A DNA stretch of 64,000 bases, from the NCBI GenBank assembly GCA_902599045.1, contig CACKEA010000003.1:124001-188000 (forward strand), written 5' to 3'. Positions 18,155 to 26,393 of the stretch are shown here, in pieces. The notes beneath the pieces are model-generated. The model had not been told where the DNA came from and did not search any database. It worked only from the letters and a program-made list of their open reading frames with translations. Source of the stretch: an uncultured Alphaproteobacteria bacterium. GTDB taxonomy: Bacteria > Pseudomonadota > Alphaproteobacteria > HIMB59. Numbering within the stretch: position 1 is the first letter of the stretch; each line of letters starts with the position of its first letter. The position numbers and the translations under genes are program-made.

Positions 18155-19507
18155 ATGAATGATTATGTTGATTGGTTAAAGAAGAATAAGATTACTGAAG
18201 TTGAGTGTATGATCCCTGATAATTCAGGTATTCCCAGAGGTAAGATACTCCCTACAAAAAAATTTTTAAGTTCAATTGACTCTGGTGGCTTGAGGTTACC
18301 TCTTGCCCTATTTAAATTAGCAGTATCAAGAGATGTAACTTATTCAATAGATGATCAAATTCTTAATCCTACTGATGGTGATTTTATTTTAAAACCTGAT
18401 TTTAGCACTCTTAGAACTGTGCCATGGTACGATGAACCAACTGCTCAAGTAATATGTGATGCTGTTGATAATAATGATAATGTTATAGAAGTTCATTCGA
18501 GAGGTATTTTAAAAAAAGTTATAAGTCTTTATGAAAAAATGGGACTAGAGCCAATTGTTGCTCCTGAAATTGAATTTTATTTAGTAAAAAAAAATAATGA
18601 CCCTGATAACCCATTGGAGACACCAAGTGGGCAATCAGGAAGAATAGAGAAAGGAAACCAGTCTTATGGGATCGATGCAGTTAATGAGTTTGACCATATT
18701 TTTGAGGACTTATATGATTATTGCGAAGCTCAGGAATTAGATGTCGAAAATATAAACCATGAAGATGGACCTGCGCAAATGGAAATTAACTTCAAGCATG
18801 GAAATCCTCTTGATTTAGCAGATCAGGTTTTTCTATTTAAAAGAACTCTCAGACAAACTGCCTTAAAACATAATTTATATGCAACTTTTATGGCTAAACC
18901 AATGGAAGACAGCCCTGGTAACTCCATGCATATACACCAATCAATTTTAAAAAAAGGCAAACCAATATTTGTTGATAAAAATCTCAAAACAACAAAACTT
19001 TTTGATAACTATTTAGGAGGATTGCAAAAATATTCTAAGTCTTTTTTGCCTCTCTTTGCTCCTAACGTTAATTCATTTAAGAGATTAAGAGGTTATTGGG
19101 AAGAAGGAACTCCTTTTAATTTAAATTGGGGTTTTGAAAACCGTACTTGTGGCTTTAGAGTTCCAAATTATAACTCTGCTAATCAAGCGAGGATTGAAAA
19201 TAGATTATGTGGCTCAGACGTTAATCCATATTTAGCAATAGCTGCTACTTTATCTGCAGGATACTTGGGTATTAAAAAAAAATTAAAAGCTACAACAGAA
19301 ACAAAAAAAGCAGCTTATAATGTCAATGTATCATTAACAGAAAGTATTTATCAATCAATTGATACTTTTTCTAGATCTAAAGAAGCTAAAGAAATATTTG
19401 GTGAAACTTTCATAGAATTATTTTGTTCAATTAAAGACTTAGAAGTTAATGCATATAATAAAATAATTACAGCTTGGGAGAGAGAGTATTTACTTCTTAA
19501 TGTGTGA
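18155..19507 (+). CDS. puuA: Glutamine synthetase family protein, gamma-glutamylputrescine synthetase type
   Basis: A 450-residue GS-fold ligase. Seen: an N-terminal beta-grasp part with MIPDNSGIPRGKILP, EIEFYLV near 140, the EDGPAQMEINF metal-binding strand, NSMHIHQS near 255, and RVPNYNSANQARIENRLCG in the C-terminal half. PuuA joins glutamate to putrescine with ATP as the first step of the Puu route. The PuuB-like gene upstream and the PotFGHI transporter downstream make that role likely, while ordinary GlnA activity is unlikely because GlnA starts with a different N-terminal domain. Its end overlaps potI by 18 bases on the opposite strand. Confidence 0.85.
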   Translation: MNDYVDWLKKNKITEVECMIPDNSGIPRGKILPTKKFLSSIDSGGLRLPLALFKLAVSRDVTYSIDDQILNPTDGDFILKPDFSTLRTVPWYDEPTAQVICDAVDNNDNVIEVHSRGILKKVISLYEKMGLEPIVAPEIEFYLVKKNNDPDNPLETPSGQSGRIEKGNQSYGIDAVNEFDHIFEDLYDYCEAQELDVENINHEDGPAQMEINFKHGNPLDLADQVFLFKRTLRQTALKHNLYATFMAKPMEDSPGNSMHIHQSILKKGKPIFVDKNLKTTKLFDNYLGGLQKYSKSFLPLFAPNVNSFKRLRGYWEEGTPFNLNWGFENRTCGFRVPNYNSANQARIENRLCGSDVNPYLAIAATLSAGYLGIKKKLKATTETKKAAYNVNVSLTESIYQSIDTFSRSKEAKEIFGETFIELFCSIKDLEVNAYNKIITAWEREYLLLNV

Positions 19508-20287
19508 TCGATTAATAAAATAAACACTAATTGCAGCTAATACAACAATCAACATTATAATTGCTGATAGAGCATTTACCTCAGGGCTTAAACCTAATCT
19601 GACTTTAGAGAAAACCACAATAGGTAAAGTATTAGCGCCAGGTCCAGTAGTAAAACTAGCAACAACTAAATCATCCAAGGAAAGTGTAAATGCAAGCAGC
19701 CAGCCGGATATAATAGAGGGTAATATAACAGGTGCTGTAATTTTCCAAAAAATCATATTAGGAATTGTTCCTAAATCTTGAGCGGCCTCTTCAATATTTT
19801 TATCATAACTACTTAATCTAGATTGAATTATGACTGCTACAAAAGCTACTGAGAACGTTATATGTGAAATTAAAACTGTGAGCTGTCCTTTTGAAGAAGG
19901 AAAGCCAATTATATGATTAGATGATATAAAAAATAATAATAAAGACAGACCTAAGATTATCTCTGGCATAACTAAAGGAGAAGAACTTAAGAAAATAAAA
20001 AAGGGCCTAGCTGGTATTTTTGATATTCTTGTTAATGAAAAACCTATCATCACCCCCATAATTGTTGCAAAAGTTGCAGATAAAGAGGCTATTTTTATAC
20101 TTGTATAAAAAGCCTCTAATATTTGTTCATTTTGAAATAGTTCTTTATACCATCTAAATGAAAATCCCTTCCAAACCATTACTCTTTTATTGTCATTAAA
20201 TGAATAGGCAATAAGTGTTAAAATAGGGAAGTAGAGAAAAGAGAAACCTATAGTTAAGGTAAATATTTTGAAAAAAAGTTTATTCAT
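19490..20287 (-). CDS. potI: Polyamine ABC transporter permease, PotI/PotC type
   Basis: A 265-residue inner-membrane permease with six predicted membrane helices. The EAA loop is EAAQDLGTIPNMIFWKITAPVILPSI, which contacts the ATPase PotG. An upstream TTG would add seven residues, but the ATG at 20287 overlaps the potH stop by 8 bases (ATGAATAA), the same arrangement as at the potH start, so it is the better choice. It is the last gene of the aguA-aguB-potF-potG-potH-potI string and ends tail to tail inside puuA. Confidence 0.88.
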   Translation of the reverse strand: MNKLFFKIFTLTIGFSFLYFPILTLIAYSFNDNKRVMVWKGFSFRWYKELFQNEQILEAFYTSIKIASLSATFATIMGVMIGFSLTRISKIPARPFFIFLSSSPLVMPEIILGLSLLLFFISSNHIIGFPSSKGQLTVLISHITFSVAFVAVIIQSRLSSYDKNIEEAAQDLGTIPNMIFWKITAPVILPSIISGWLLAFTLSLDDLVVASFTTGPGANTLPIVVFSKVRLGLSPEVNALSAIIMLIVVLAAISVYFINRSHIKK

Positions 20288-21173
20288 TCTTAAAATTGTA
20301 TTTTGCATACATTAATTGAAAAATAACTATTGGAAAAACTAGAATTACAATTCCTGACATTGCGAGTGCGCTAGCAACAGGCCAATCTCTATTAACAAAA
20401 AATTCATCCCAAATTATTTTTCCAAAATAGAGTTTATCACTACCCCCTAACATCTCTGGAATTACAAATTCTCCAACCACTGGTATAAAAACTAACATAC
20501 TGCCCGCAATGATACCTGGTAATGATAAAGGTAGGATTACTTTTAAAAATGTATTTACAGGCTTTGCTCCTAAATCATTAGCAGCATCAATCAAGTTTAA
20601 ATCAAACTTAACTAAATATCCATATAGTGGCAAAATCATGAATGGTAGATACGTGTAAACTACTCCTAAAATTACTGCGTAGTGGTTATGTAGCATTGAT
20701 ATAGGCTCAGTTATAAAACCTAAATGTATGAGAATGGAATTAATAATACCAGAACCTTGAAGCAAAACTTTCCAAGCATATACTCTTAAAAGAAATGAAG
20801 TCCAAAATGGAATGATAAGCAAAACTAAAAGAATGATCCTTATATTTGCATGAGATTTAGCGACATAGAAAGCTATAGGATAGCCAATTACTAAACATAA
20901 TATTGTTGATGTAAAAGCTAAGGACAATGAATTTAAGTAAGATCTGATATAAAAAGGATCTGAAAAAATAAAAAGGTAATTACTAAGTGTTGAGTCAATT
21001 TTAAATCCCTCTTCAGATAAGGAAAAAAGATCTCTATAAGGTGGCATGCCCCATTCAGATACAGATATTGAAATTTTAAAAATTAAAGCTAAGGGGATAA
21101 AGAAGAATAAAACAAGCCAAAAATAAGGGGTAAAAACGAACCAAAAATTTTGTTTTTTTAAGTATCTAATCAT
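20280..21173 (-). CDS. potH: Polyamine ABC transporter permease, PotH/PotB type
   Basis: A 297-residue permease with six membrane helices and the EAA-type loop DAANDLGAKPVNTFLKVILPLSLPGI. I start at the ATG at 21173, overlapping the potG stop by 8 bases (ATGATTAG). This gives MIRYLKKQNFWFVFTPYFW, a normal permease start, whereas the longer reading frame lies within potG. It pairs with PotI to form the channel for putrescine-type substrates. Confidence 0.88.
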   Translation of the reverse strand: MIRYLKKQNFWFVFTPYFWLVLFFFIPLALIFKISISVSEWGMPPYRDLFSLSEEGFKIDSTLSNYLFIFSDPFYIRSYLNSLSLAFTSTILCLVIGYPIAFYVAKSHANIRIILLVLLIIPFWTSFLLRVYAWKVLLQGSGIINSILIHLGFITEPISMLHNHYAVILGVVYTYLPFMILPLYGYLVKFDLNLIDAANDLGAKPVNTFLKVILPLSLPGIIAGSMLVFIPVVGEFVIPEMLGGSDKLYFGKIIWDEFFVNRDWPVASALAMSGIVILVFPIVIFQLMYAKYNFKNE

Positions 21174-22224
21174 TAAACAAAAATATTGATGAATCATTAA
21201 ATTTGAATTCAACTTTATCATCCCACTTAATTTGTAGATTATCTGAAACTAAACTATTTTGCATAAATGAGTAAAATTGAATTCCATTTACTTCAATCAA
21301 GTATTTAGTATAACTACCCAGATAAGCAACCTCTTTTACAATACCAACATTTGAGTTATCAGATTGATTTTCAATTTTTTTAATATTAATTTTTTCAGGC
21401 CTTATTAAACATTTATTAAAATTTTTATTATTATTAATATTTTTAATTTCGTAATTTAACTCTTCAATTATTATTTGATTATCTTTGTTTAGAATATGAA
21501 ATATATTTGCTGTACCTATAAAATTTGCAATATATGTATTCTTAGGTTTTTCATAAATTTCAACAGGGTTTCCAACTTGGAGAATTTCACCATTTTGCAT
21601 AATAGCCATTCTGTCAGATAATGAAATTGCCTCCTCCTGGTCATGTGTAACAATTATAAATGTAATACCTAATTTATTTTGCAAGTTAACTAACTCGAAT
21701 TGCGTTTGTATTCTTAGTTGTTTGTCTAGCGCAGCAAGTGGTTCATCTAATAAAAGTAATTTTGGTTTTTTAACTAAACACCTTGCTAATGCAACACGTT
21801 GTTGTTGGCCACCAGATATTTCATTCACTTTTCTTTCCTCTAGGCCATTTAACTCTAATAAATTCAAAATTTCATTAACACGATTATTGATTTCTTGCTT
21901 TGAAAAACTTTCCTCTTTTAGTCCAAATTTGATGTTATTAGTTACATTAAGATGAGGGAATAAAGCATAATTTTGAAACATTATATTTAGTGGTCTTATG
22001 TATGGAGGAAGGTTAGTAATATCATTTCCTTCTAGTAATATTTTTCCCTGATCAGGTTTTTCAAAACCAGCAATAATTCTTAAAAGGGTCGATTTTCCAC
22101 AACCTGATGAACCAAGCAGACTAAATATTTCAGATTTTTCTATTTTGAGATTAACTCTATCTAATGCCAAAATATCACCAAATCTTTTAGTTACATCTAT
22201 TATTTCTAAGAAAGAATTTGACAT
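21166..22224 (-). CDS. potG: Polyamine ABC transporter ATPase, PotG/PotA type
   Basis: A 352-residue ABC ATPase that powers PotH/PotI. Walker A is GSSGCGKS at 38-45, followed by the Q-loop, the signature SGGQQQR, Walker B KLLLLDEP and a switch His in VTHDQEEA. A C-terminal TOBE-type domain starts after about 240. A TTG seven codons upstream lies inside a strong hairpin, so the ATG at 22224, thirteen bases past that hairpin, is the believable start. No clear Shine-Dalgarno is seen; translation may depend on readthrough from potF or on the hairpin context. Confidence 0.9.
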   Translation of the reverse strand: MSNSFLEIIDVTKRFGDILALDRVNLKIEKSEIFSLLGSSGCGKSTLLRIIAGFEKPDQGKILLEGNDITNLPPYIRPLNIMFQNYALFPHLNVTNNIKFGLKEESFSKQEINNRVNEILNLLELNGLEERKVNEISGGQQQRVALARCLVKKPKLLLLDEPLAALDKQLRIQTQFELVNLQNKLGITFIIVTHDQEEAISLSDRMAIMQNGEILQVGNPVEIYEKPKNTYIANFIGTANIFHILNKDNQIIIEELNYEIKNINNNKNFNKCLIRPEKINIKKIENQSDNSNVGIVKEVAYLGSYTKYLIEVNGIQFYSFMQNSLVSDNLQIKWDDKVEFKFNDSSIFLFND

Positions 22225-22237
22225 GAAAGTTAGTTTA

Positions 22238-22265
22238 AGGCGCAACTTGAGACCAAGTTGCGCCT
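22238..22265 (-). promoter_or_regulatory. Strong intercistronic hairpin, potF-potG
   Basis: A perfect 12-bp inverted repeat (22238-22249 with 22254-22265) closed by a 4-base loop. On the minus strand it reads AGGCGCAACTTG, GTCT, CAAGTTGCGCCT. No T-run follows on the minus strand (TTAAACTAAC), so it is not a standard terminator. Its place between the binding-protein gene and the ATPase gene is where ABC operons often carry stem-loops that protect the upstream message or limit readthrough. A similar element lies between pal and cpoB. Confidence 0.75.
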
Positions 22266-22275
22266 AAAAATTAAT

Positions 22276-23343
22276 TTATTGAGTAGCTTTAAAGCTATTA
22301 AATACTCTTGAAGATATCCTGGACTTTTGAGGTGAGTCTGCGGTATCTGCAAATAGTTTAGTTAAAGTTTCTTCTGTAGGATAAATTGCTGGATCTGAGA
22401 GAATTTCAGGGTCTATCAGTCCTTCGGTTGTGTTGGCAACTAAATTAGGATTGGAGTACCAAACATAATTAGTAATTTCAGCAACAACTTCTGGTCTTAA
22501 AATATAGTCAATGAATTTATGAGCATTTTCTACATTTTTAGCATCTGCTGGTATTCCCATCATATCAAACCAAATAACAGTCCCCTCGTTAGGAATTGAA
22601 TACCAAACTTCTTCGATTTCTTCATATGCTGCTATGAAAACATCACCTGACCAACCAATTGCTAAACATATTTCACCGTTGGCTAAATCATCTATGTATT
22701 GAGATGAGTCAAAGTACTTAATATATGGTCTAATTTGATTTAATAAGTCTAAAGCTTCTTGATTAGCTTTAGTATTTTCTGTATTTGGATCATGACCTAA
22801 ATAATTGAGTGCAATTTCTACAATCTCACTTGGTGCATCTAAAAAAGCAACACCGCAGTCCTCATATTTAGAAATTTCATTTACATCAAATATGATATCC
22901 CAGGACTCAACATCTCCACCTCTTTCTTCAACAGCGGCAACGTTATAACCAATACCAGTTGTTCCATACATATAATTTACAGAGTAATCACCACCGGGGT
23001 CATGAGCATCTGTTTTTTCTAAAACACTTGGATCTAAATTTTTAAGATTTGGGATCATACTTTTATCTAGTTTTTGAAAAACTCCAGCTTTAATCTGATT
23101 TTCCATAAAAGATCCTGAGGGAACGACCAAGTCATAGCCACTTCCTCCAGCTAAAAGCTTAGCTTCTAAAACTTCATTAGAGTCAAAAACATCGTAAGTT
23201 ACATCAATACCAGTTTCTTCCTCAAAGTTTGCAATGGTATCTTCTGCTATATAATCTGACCAATTATATATAAATAACTCTTCTTTAGCGCTTAAACTTA
23301 TAGGAAGCATTAAGACTAAAAGAGTTGTAAGAAATTTATTCAT
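22276..23343 (-). CDS. potF: Periplasmic putrescine-binding protein, PotF type
   Basis: A 355-residue extracytoplasmic solute-binding protein. It has a Sec signal (residues 1 to about 19, MNKFLTTLLVLMLPISLSA), then LFIYNWSDYIAEDTIANFE and YDVFDSNEVLEAKLLAGGSGYDLVVPS, which follow E. coli PotF more closely than PotD. The ATG at 23343 is chosen over the one six codons upstream because AGAGGAGAGG lies at the right distance before it. It would bind putrescine and possibly agmatine, given the agmatine genes directly upstream in the same string. Confidence 0.92.
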   Translation of the reverse strand: MNKFLTTLLVLMLPISLSAKEELFIYNWSDYIAEDTIANFEEETGIDVTYDVFDSNEVLEAKLLAGGSGYDLVVPSGSFMENQIKAGVFQKLDKSMIPNLKNLDPSVLEKTDAHDPGGDYSVNYMYGTTGIGYNVAAVEERGGDVESWDIIFDVNEISKYEDCGVAFLDAPSEIVEIALNYLGHDPNTENTKANQEALDLLNQIRPYIKYFDSSQYIDDLANGEICLAIGWSGDVFIAAYEEIEEVWYSIPNEGTVIWFDMMGIPADAKNVENAHKFIDYILRPEVVAEITNYVWYSNPNLVANTTEGLIDPEILSDPAIYPTEETLTKLFADTADSPQKSRISSRVFNSFKATQ

Positions 23344-23347
23344 ATTA

Positions 23348-23357
23348 CCTCTCCTCT
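23348..23357 (-). promoter_or_regulatory. Strong ribosome-binding site of potF
   Basis: AGAGGAGAGG on the minus strand, with AGGAG seven bases before the ATG at 23343. It decides the potF start and is one of the few good Shine-Dalgarno sites in the window, consistent with high synthesis of a binding protein. Confidence 0.7.
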
Positions 23358-23394
23358 TCATTTAAGTAGTAATAAAATAATATGATAGTTTTAG

Positions 23395-24252
23395 TTAAAA
23401 ATCACAAATATTTTTGTATAGGTCTGGTCTTCGGTCTCTAAAATTACCCCAAGATTGGCGATATTTAGCTATCTCAGAAAAATTAAAATTTTTAAATACA
23501 AAACCTTCTTCTTCTTTATTCATTTCAATTTCAATATTACCTAAATGATTAGCAATAAAAGAACCGCCATAAAAAGTAACAGAAATTGAACCCTCTACCT
23601 CTGTGCCAATTCTATTAGATGCAATAACAGGAATTTGATTTGCAGCTGCATGTCCCCTCATAACATTTTGCCAGTGATCTTTTGAGTCTAATAAAGGGTC
23701 CTGAGGTTCAGAACCAATCGCAGTAGGAAATAATAAAATATCTGCACCAGATAAAGTCATTGACCTAGCACACTCTGGAAACCATTGATCCCAACATATT
23801 CCACAGCCAATATTTCCAAACTTAGTTTTAAAAACCTTAAAACCTGTATCTCCAGGTTCAAAGTAAAATTTTTCATTGTATCCAGGTCCTTCAGGTATAT
23901 GAGACTTACGGTAAAGCTCACTTAATTTTCCATCAGAGTTAATTAAGACCAAAGAATTAAAAAAATTTCTATCTTTTTTCTCAAAGAAACTAACTGGTAT
24001 TATCATATTGTGGCTTTTGCAAAAATTTGAGAATGTTTCAAATAATTTATTATTTGGAAATTCAATAGCATAATCAAAAAACTTTTCATCTTGTGTTGAA
24101 CAAAAATACTCACTTTGAAATAACTCCTGTAAGAGAAGAATATTAACTTTTTGTTTTGATGCCTCACCAGCCAAATAAAGTGCTTTATTGATATTAGCTT
24201 CTTTGTCTTCTTTTATTGACTTAAATTGGGATACTGCAACGTTTACATTCAT
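23395..24252 (-). CDS. aguB: N-carbamoylputrescine amidase
   Basis: A 285-residue nitrilase-superfamily amidase that splits N-carbamoylputrescine into putrescine, ammonia and carbon dioxide. The Glu-Lys-Cys triad is supported by LLQELFQSEYFC near 42-53, YRKSHIPEGPGYNEKFYF, and GCGICWDQWFPE with the nucleophile Cys. The start at 24252 overlaps the aguA stop as ATGA and fits the family N-terminus (MNVNVAVSQF); a longer start would lie inside aguA. With aguA it completes conversion of agmatine to putrescine. Confidence 0.93.
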   Translation of the reverse strand: MNVNVAVSQFKSIKEDKEANINKALYLAGEASKQKVNILLLQELFQSEYFCSTQDEKFFDYAIEFPNNKLFETFSNFCKSHNMIIPVSFFEKKDRNFFNSLVLINSDGKLSELYRKSHIPEGPGYNEKFYFEPGDTGFKVFKTKFGNIGCGICWDQWFPECARSMTLSGADILLFPTAIGSEPQDPLLDSKDHWQNVMRGHAAANQIPVIASNRIGTEVEGSISVTFYGGSFIANHLGNIEIEMNKEEEGFVFKNFNFSEIAKYRQSWGNFRDRRPDLYKNICDF

Positions 24253-25232
24253 AATTTTGGAACATTCATGGTAATGCAATGTAAATTTCCACCACCGTAA
24301 TTAATATTTGCCGACTCTATCATTTCAATTTTTTTGTTATTAAATAATGATTTAAAGATATCATAGACCTCCTCATCTTCTTTTACATTAAATTTTGGAA
24401 TGAATATTGTATTTTTAGTAGAATAGAAATTTATATATGATGCAACGAGTTTTTTATTATGTATAATTTTATTTGAAGGTAATGGTATCTCAATAATTTT
24501 TAAATTATTTACTGTCAATGATAATTTACTATTTAAAATTAAATTAGCTTCAGTTAGAGATTTATAATCAAATGTCGTTTGGTCATTACTTTTTGCAATA
24601 AGATATCTCTGATCACCTATTGGACAAAAAATATTATCTATATGGCCGTCAGTATCATCACCCTCCAGCCCCGTTGGAAGCCAAATTATCGAGTTCAAAT
24701 CAAATAATGTTGTAAGTTTTTCCTCAATAATATTTTTTTTAGGATTGGACCTATTTGGATTCAAAAGCACGCTTTCAGTTGTAAATAAATTACCATTTTC
24801 ATCGTAAGTTATTGCGCCACCTTCTAATGTTAAATCAATTTTTTTAATTGGGAGCTTTAATTGACTTGAAATAAATTCTGATAACTTATTATCATTTTCA
24901 TAATTAGGGTATTTACCGTAACCATTAAAATTAAAAGAATAACTCTCTAATCTTCCATTATTTTTATAAAAAATTGGTGCAACATCTCTCATCCAGGAGT
25001 CATCTAAATTGGTTTGAGTGATATTAATTTTTGAATTTGATACAATTTGTAGGCATTCCTTAAAGTCAGAAGAATTACAATAAATTTCAACCTGTTCATC
25101 ATCTGAAATTTGATTTGCAAAATTAGCTATTTCTAACCTAGCATCTTCAATAACAGACCCGTATAAATCTTTATTACATGGCCAAGCAATAAGGCACTTC
25201 TCATGGTCCTTCCACTCAGGAATTAATTTCAT
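24249..25232 (-). CDS. aguA: Agmatine deiminase
   Basis: A 327-residue member of the guanidino-group-modifying (peptidylarginine deiminase) fold. It hydrolyses agmatine to N-carbamoylputrescine. The N-terminus MKLIPEWKDHEKCLIAWP, the segment LDDSWMRDVAPIF, LEGGAI and GDDTDGHID follow the family order, and the catalytic Cys319 sits in GGGNLHCIT near the end. It is the first gene of the agu-pot string and faces the saccharopine genes across a 48-base divergent gap. Confidence 0.94.
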   Translation of the reverse strand: MKLIPEWKDHEKCLIAWPCNKDLYGSVIEDARLEIANFANQISDDEQVEIYCNSSDFKECLQIVSNSKINITQTNLDDSWMRDVAPIFYKNNGRLESYSFNFNGYGKYPNYENDNKLSEFISSQLKLPIKKIDLTLEGGAITYDENGNLFTTESVLLNPNRSNPKKNIIEEKLTTLFDLNSIIWLPTGLEGDDTDGHIDNIFCPIGDQRYLIAKSNDQTTFDYKSLTEANLILNSKLSLTVNNLKIIEIPLPSNKIIHNKKLVASYINFYSTKNTIFIPKFNVKEDEEVYDIFKSLFNNKKIEMIESANINYGGGNLHCITMNVPKL

Positions 25233-25233
25233 C

Positions 25234-25249
25234 TTGTAATTTTATACAA
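25234..25249. promoter_or_regulatory. Inverted repeat over the candidate aguA -10 box
   Basis: TTGTA (25234-25238) and TACAA (25245-25249) form a 5-bp inverted repeat with a 6-base spacer. On the minus strand it covers TATAAA (25246-25241), which lies 8 bases before the aguA ATG. This is where an operator for a repressor could sit, but in AT-rich DNA such a short repeat may be chance. Confidence 0.3.
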
Positions 25250-25280
25250 ATTTAACCAGAATTATTCTAAATTCTTAAAA

Positions 25281-26393
25281 ATGATCTTTAATAAAATTCA
25301 TTGGCTTGGTGTAGGCTTATCTTCTCCACCAGGGATATTATATCTTCATGAAAAAGGACATGATCTAGAGGTATGGAATCGGTCTGTTGATAAAGCCAGT
25401 AAACTTTTAAATAATAGATTAACAATTAATCATCTTAACTTTGATGATTTAAAAAAAAATTTGAAAGCTAACAACATAATAGTTTCAATGTTACCAGCTA
25501 GTATGCACTATTATGTAGCTAAACTTGCAATTTATAAGAAATGTCATTTAATTACATCTAGTTACTTTGATAACAAGTACGCTGAATTAGAGACTCAATT
25601 CATAAAAAATAATTGTCTTTTTTTAAACGAAACTGGATTAGACCCAGGGATAGATCATCTTTTATCACACAAACTATTTCATCAATTTAAAAAAAGTATC
25701 TCACCTCCATTGGTTGATGAAATATCAATATTAAGTATGTGCGGTGGGTTCCCTCATATTCCTAATAAATTTAAGTATAAGTTTAGTTGGTCCCCACTTG
25801 GTGTTTTAAGAGCATTGAATACACCTTGTAAATTTATAAAAAACTATAAAGAAGAGACATCAAATCAAGCATTTAGACAAATATCTAAAATGAATTTTAA
25901 TGGAGAAGAATTTGAAATTTACCCAAATAGGGACTCTACCCCGTATTTAAAAGAGTATTTATCAAAAGAGTATATTGATAAAGTTAAAAACTTTCAAAGA
26001 GGTACTATTAGATTAAAAGGATGGTCTAAAGAATGGAGTAAAATTTTTTTGAAGTTAGATGAAAACTCTAATTTAGAAAAAATATCCTCAGAGCTATGGG
26101 AAAAAAATAAATATCAAACTAATGAAAAAGATAGAATTCTTCTATTCGTTAGATTTTTTGCAAAAAATCAAAATAAAATTGTTTATGATAAAACACTTTA
26201 TATTGATGAGTCGAGAAATATAGAAAACTCTGCTATGTCTCAATGTGTCTCTTTAACAATGGTTTCAGTAATAGAGAGTTTAATCAAAAATAATACAAAA
26301 CCAGGTATTAGTAGAATATTTAATGAAATTAACAGGGTTGATTTTATTTTAGATAAACTAAATAACTTTGGTATTAAAATAATAGAAACATGA
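25281..26393 (+). CDS. Saccharopine dehydrogenase-like protein (glutamate/aminoadipate-semialdehyde side)
   Basis: A 370-residue NAD(P)-dependent enzyme of the saccharopine dehydrogenase/reductase family (Lys9-like). The Rossmann start is IHWLGVGLSSPPG, then VWNRS as the acidic/basic cofactor edge, VSMLPASMHYYVAKLAI, ITSSYF, and NETGLDPGIDHLL, the family's signature. It would cleave saccharopine to glutamate and 2-aminoadipate 6-semialdehyde. The gene overlaps the next one by 4 bases (ATGA), and that neighbour is the matching lysine-side enzyme, so together they make a lysine breakdown (or reverse) route. Confidence 0.82.
   Translation: MIFNKIHWLGVGLSSPPGILYLHEKGHDLEVWNRSVDKASKLLNNRLTINHLNFDDLKKNLKANNIIVSMLPASMHYYVAKLAIYKKCHLITSSYFDNKYAELETQFIKNNCLFLNETGLDPGIDHLLSHKLFHQFKKSISPPLVDEISILSMCGGFPHIPNKFKYKFSWSPLGVLRALNTPCKFIKNYKEETSNQAFRQISKMNFNGEEFEIYPNRDSTPYLKEYLSKEYIDKVKNFQRGTIRLKGWSKEWSKIFLKLDENSNLEKISSELWEKNKYQTNEKDRILLFVRFFAKNQNKIVYDKTLYIDESRNIENSAMSQCVSLTMVSVIESLIKNNTKPGISRIFNEINRVDFILDKLNNFGIKIIET

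Noticed and set aside
18155-19507. Ordinary glutamine synthetase GlnA
   Set aside because: The N-terminal part and the neighbours (PuuB-like oxidase, polyamine transporter) fit a gamma-glutamylpolyamine synthetase better; there is no glnB next to it.
22225-22245. Longer potG starting at a TTG at 22245
   Set aside because: That codon sits inside the right arm of the strong hairpin; the ATG at 22224 directly precedes the conserved N-terminus.
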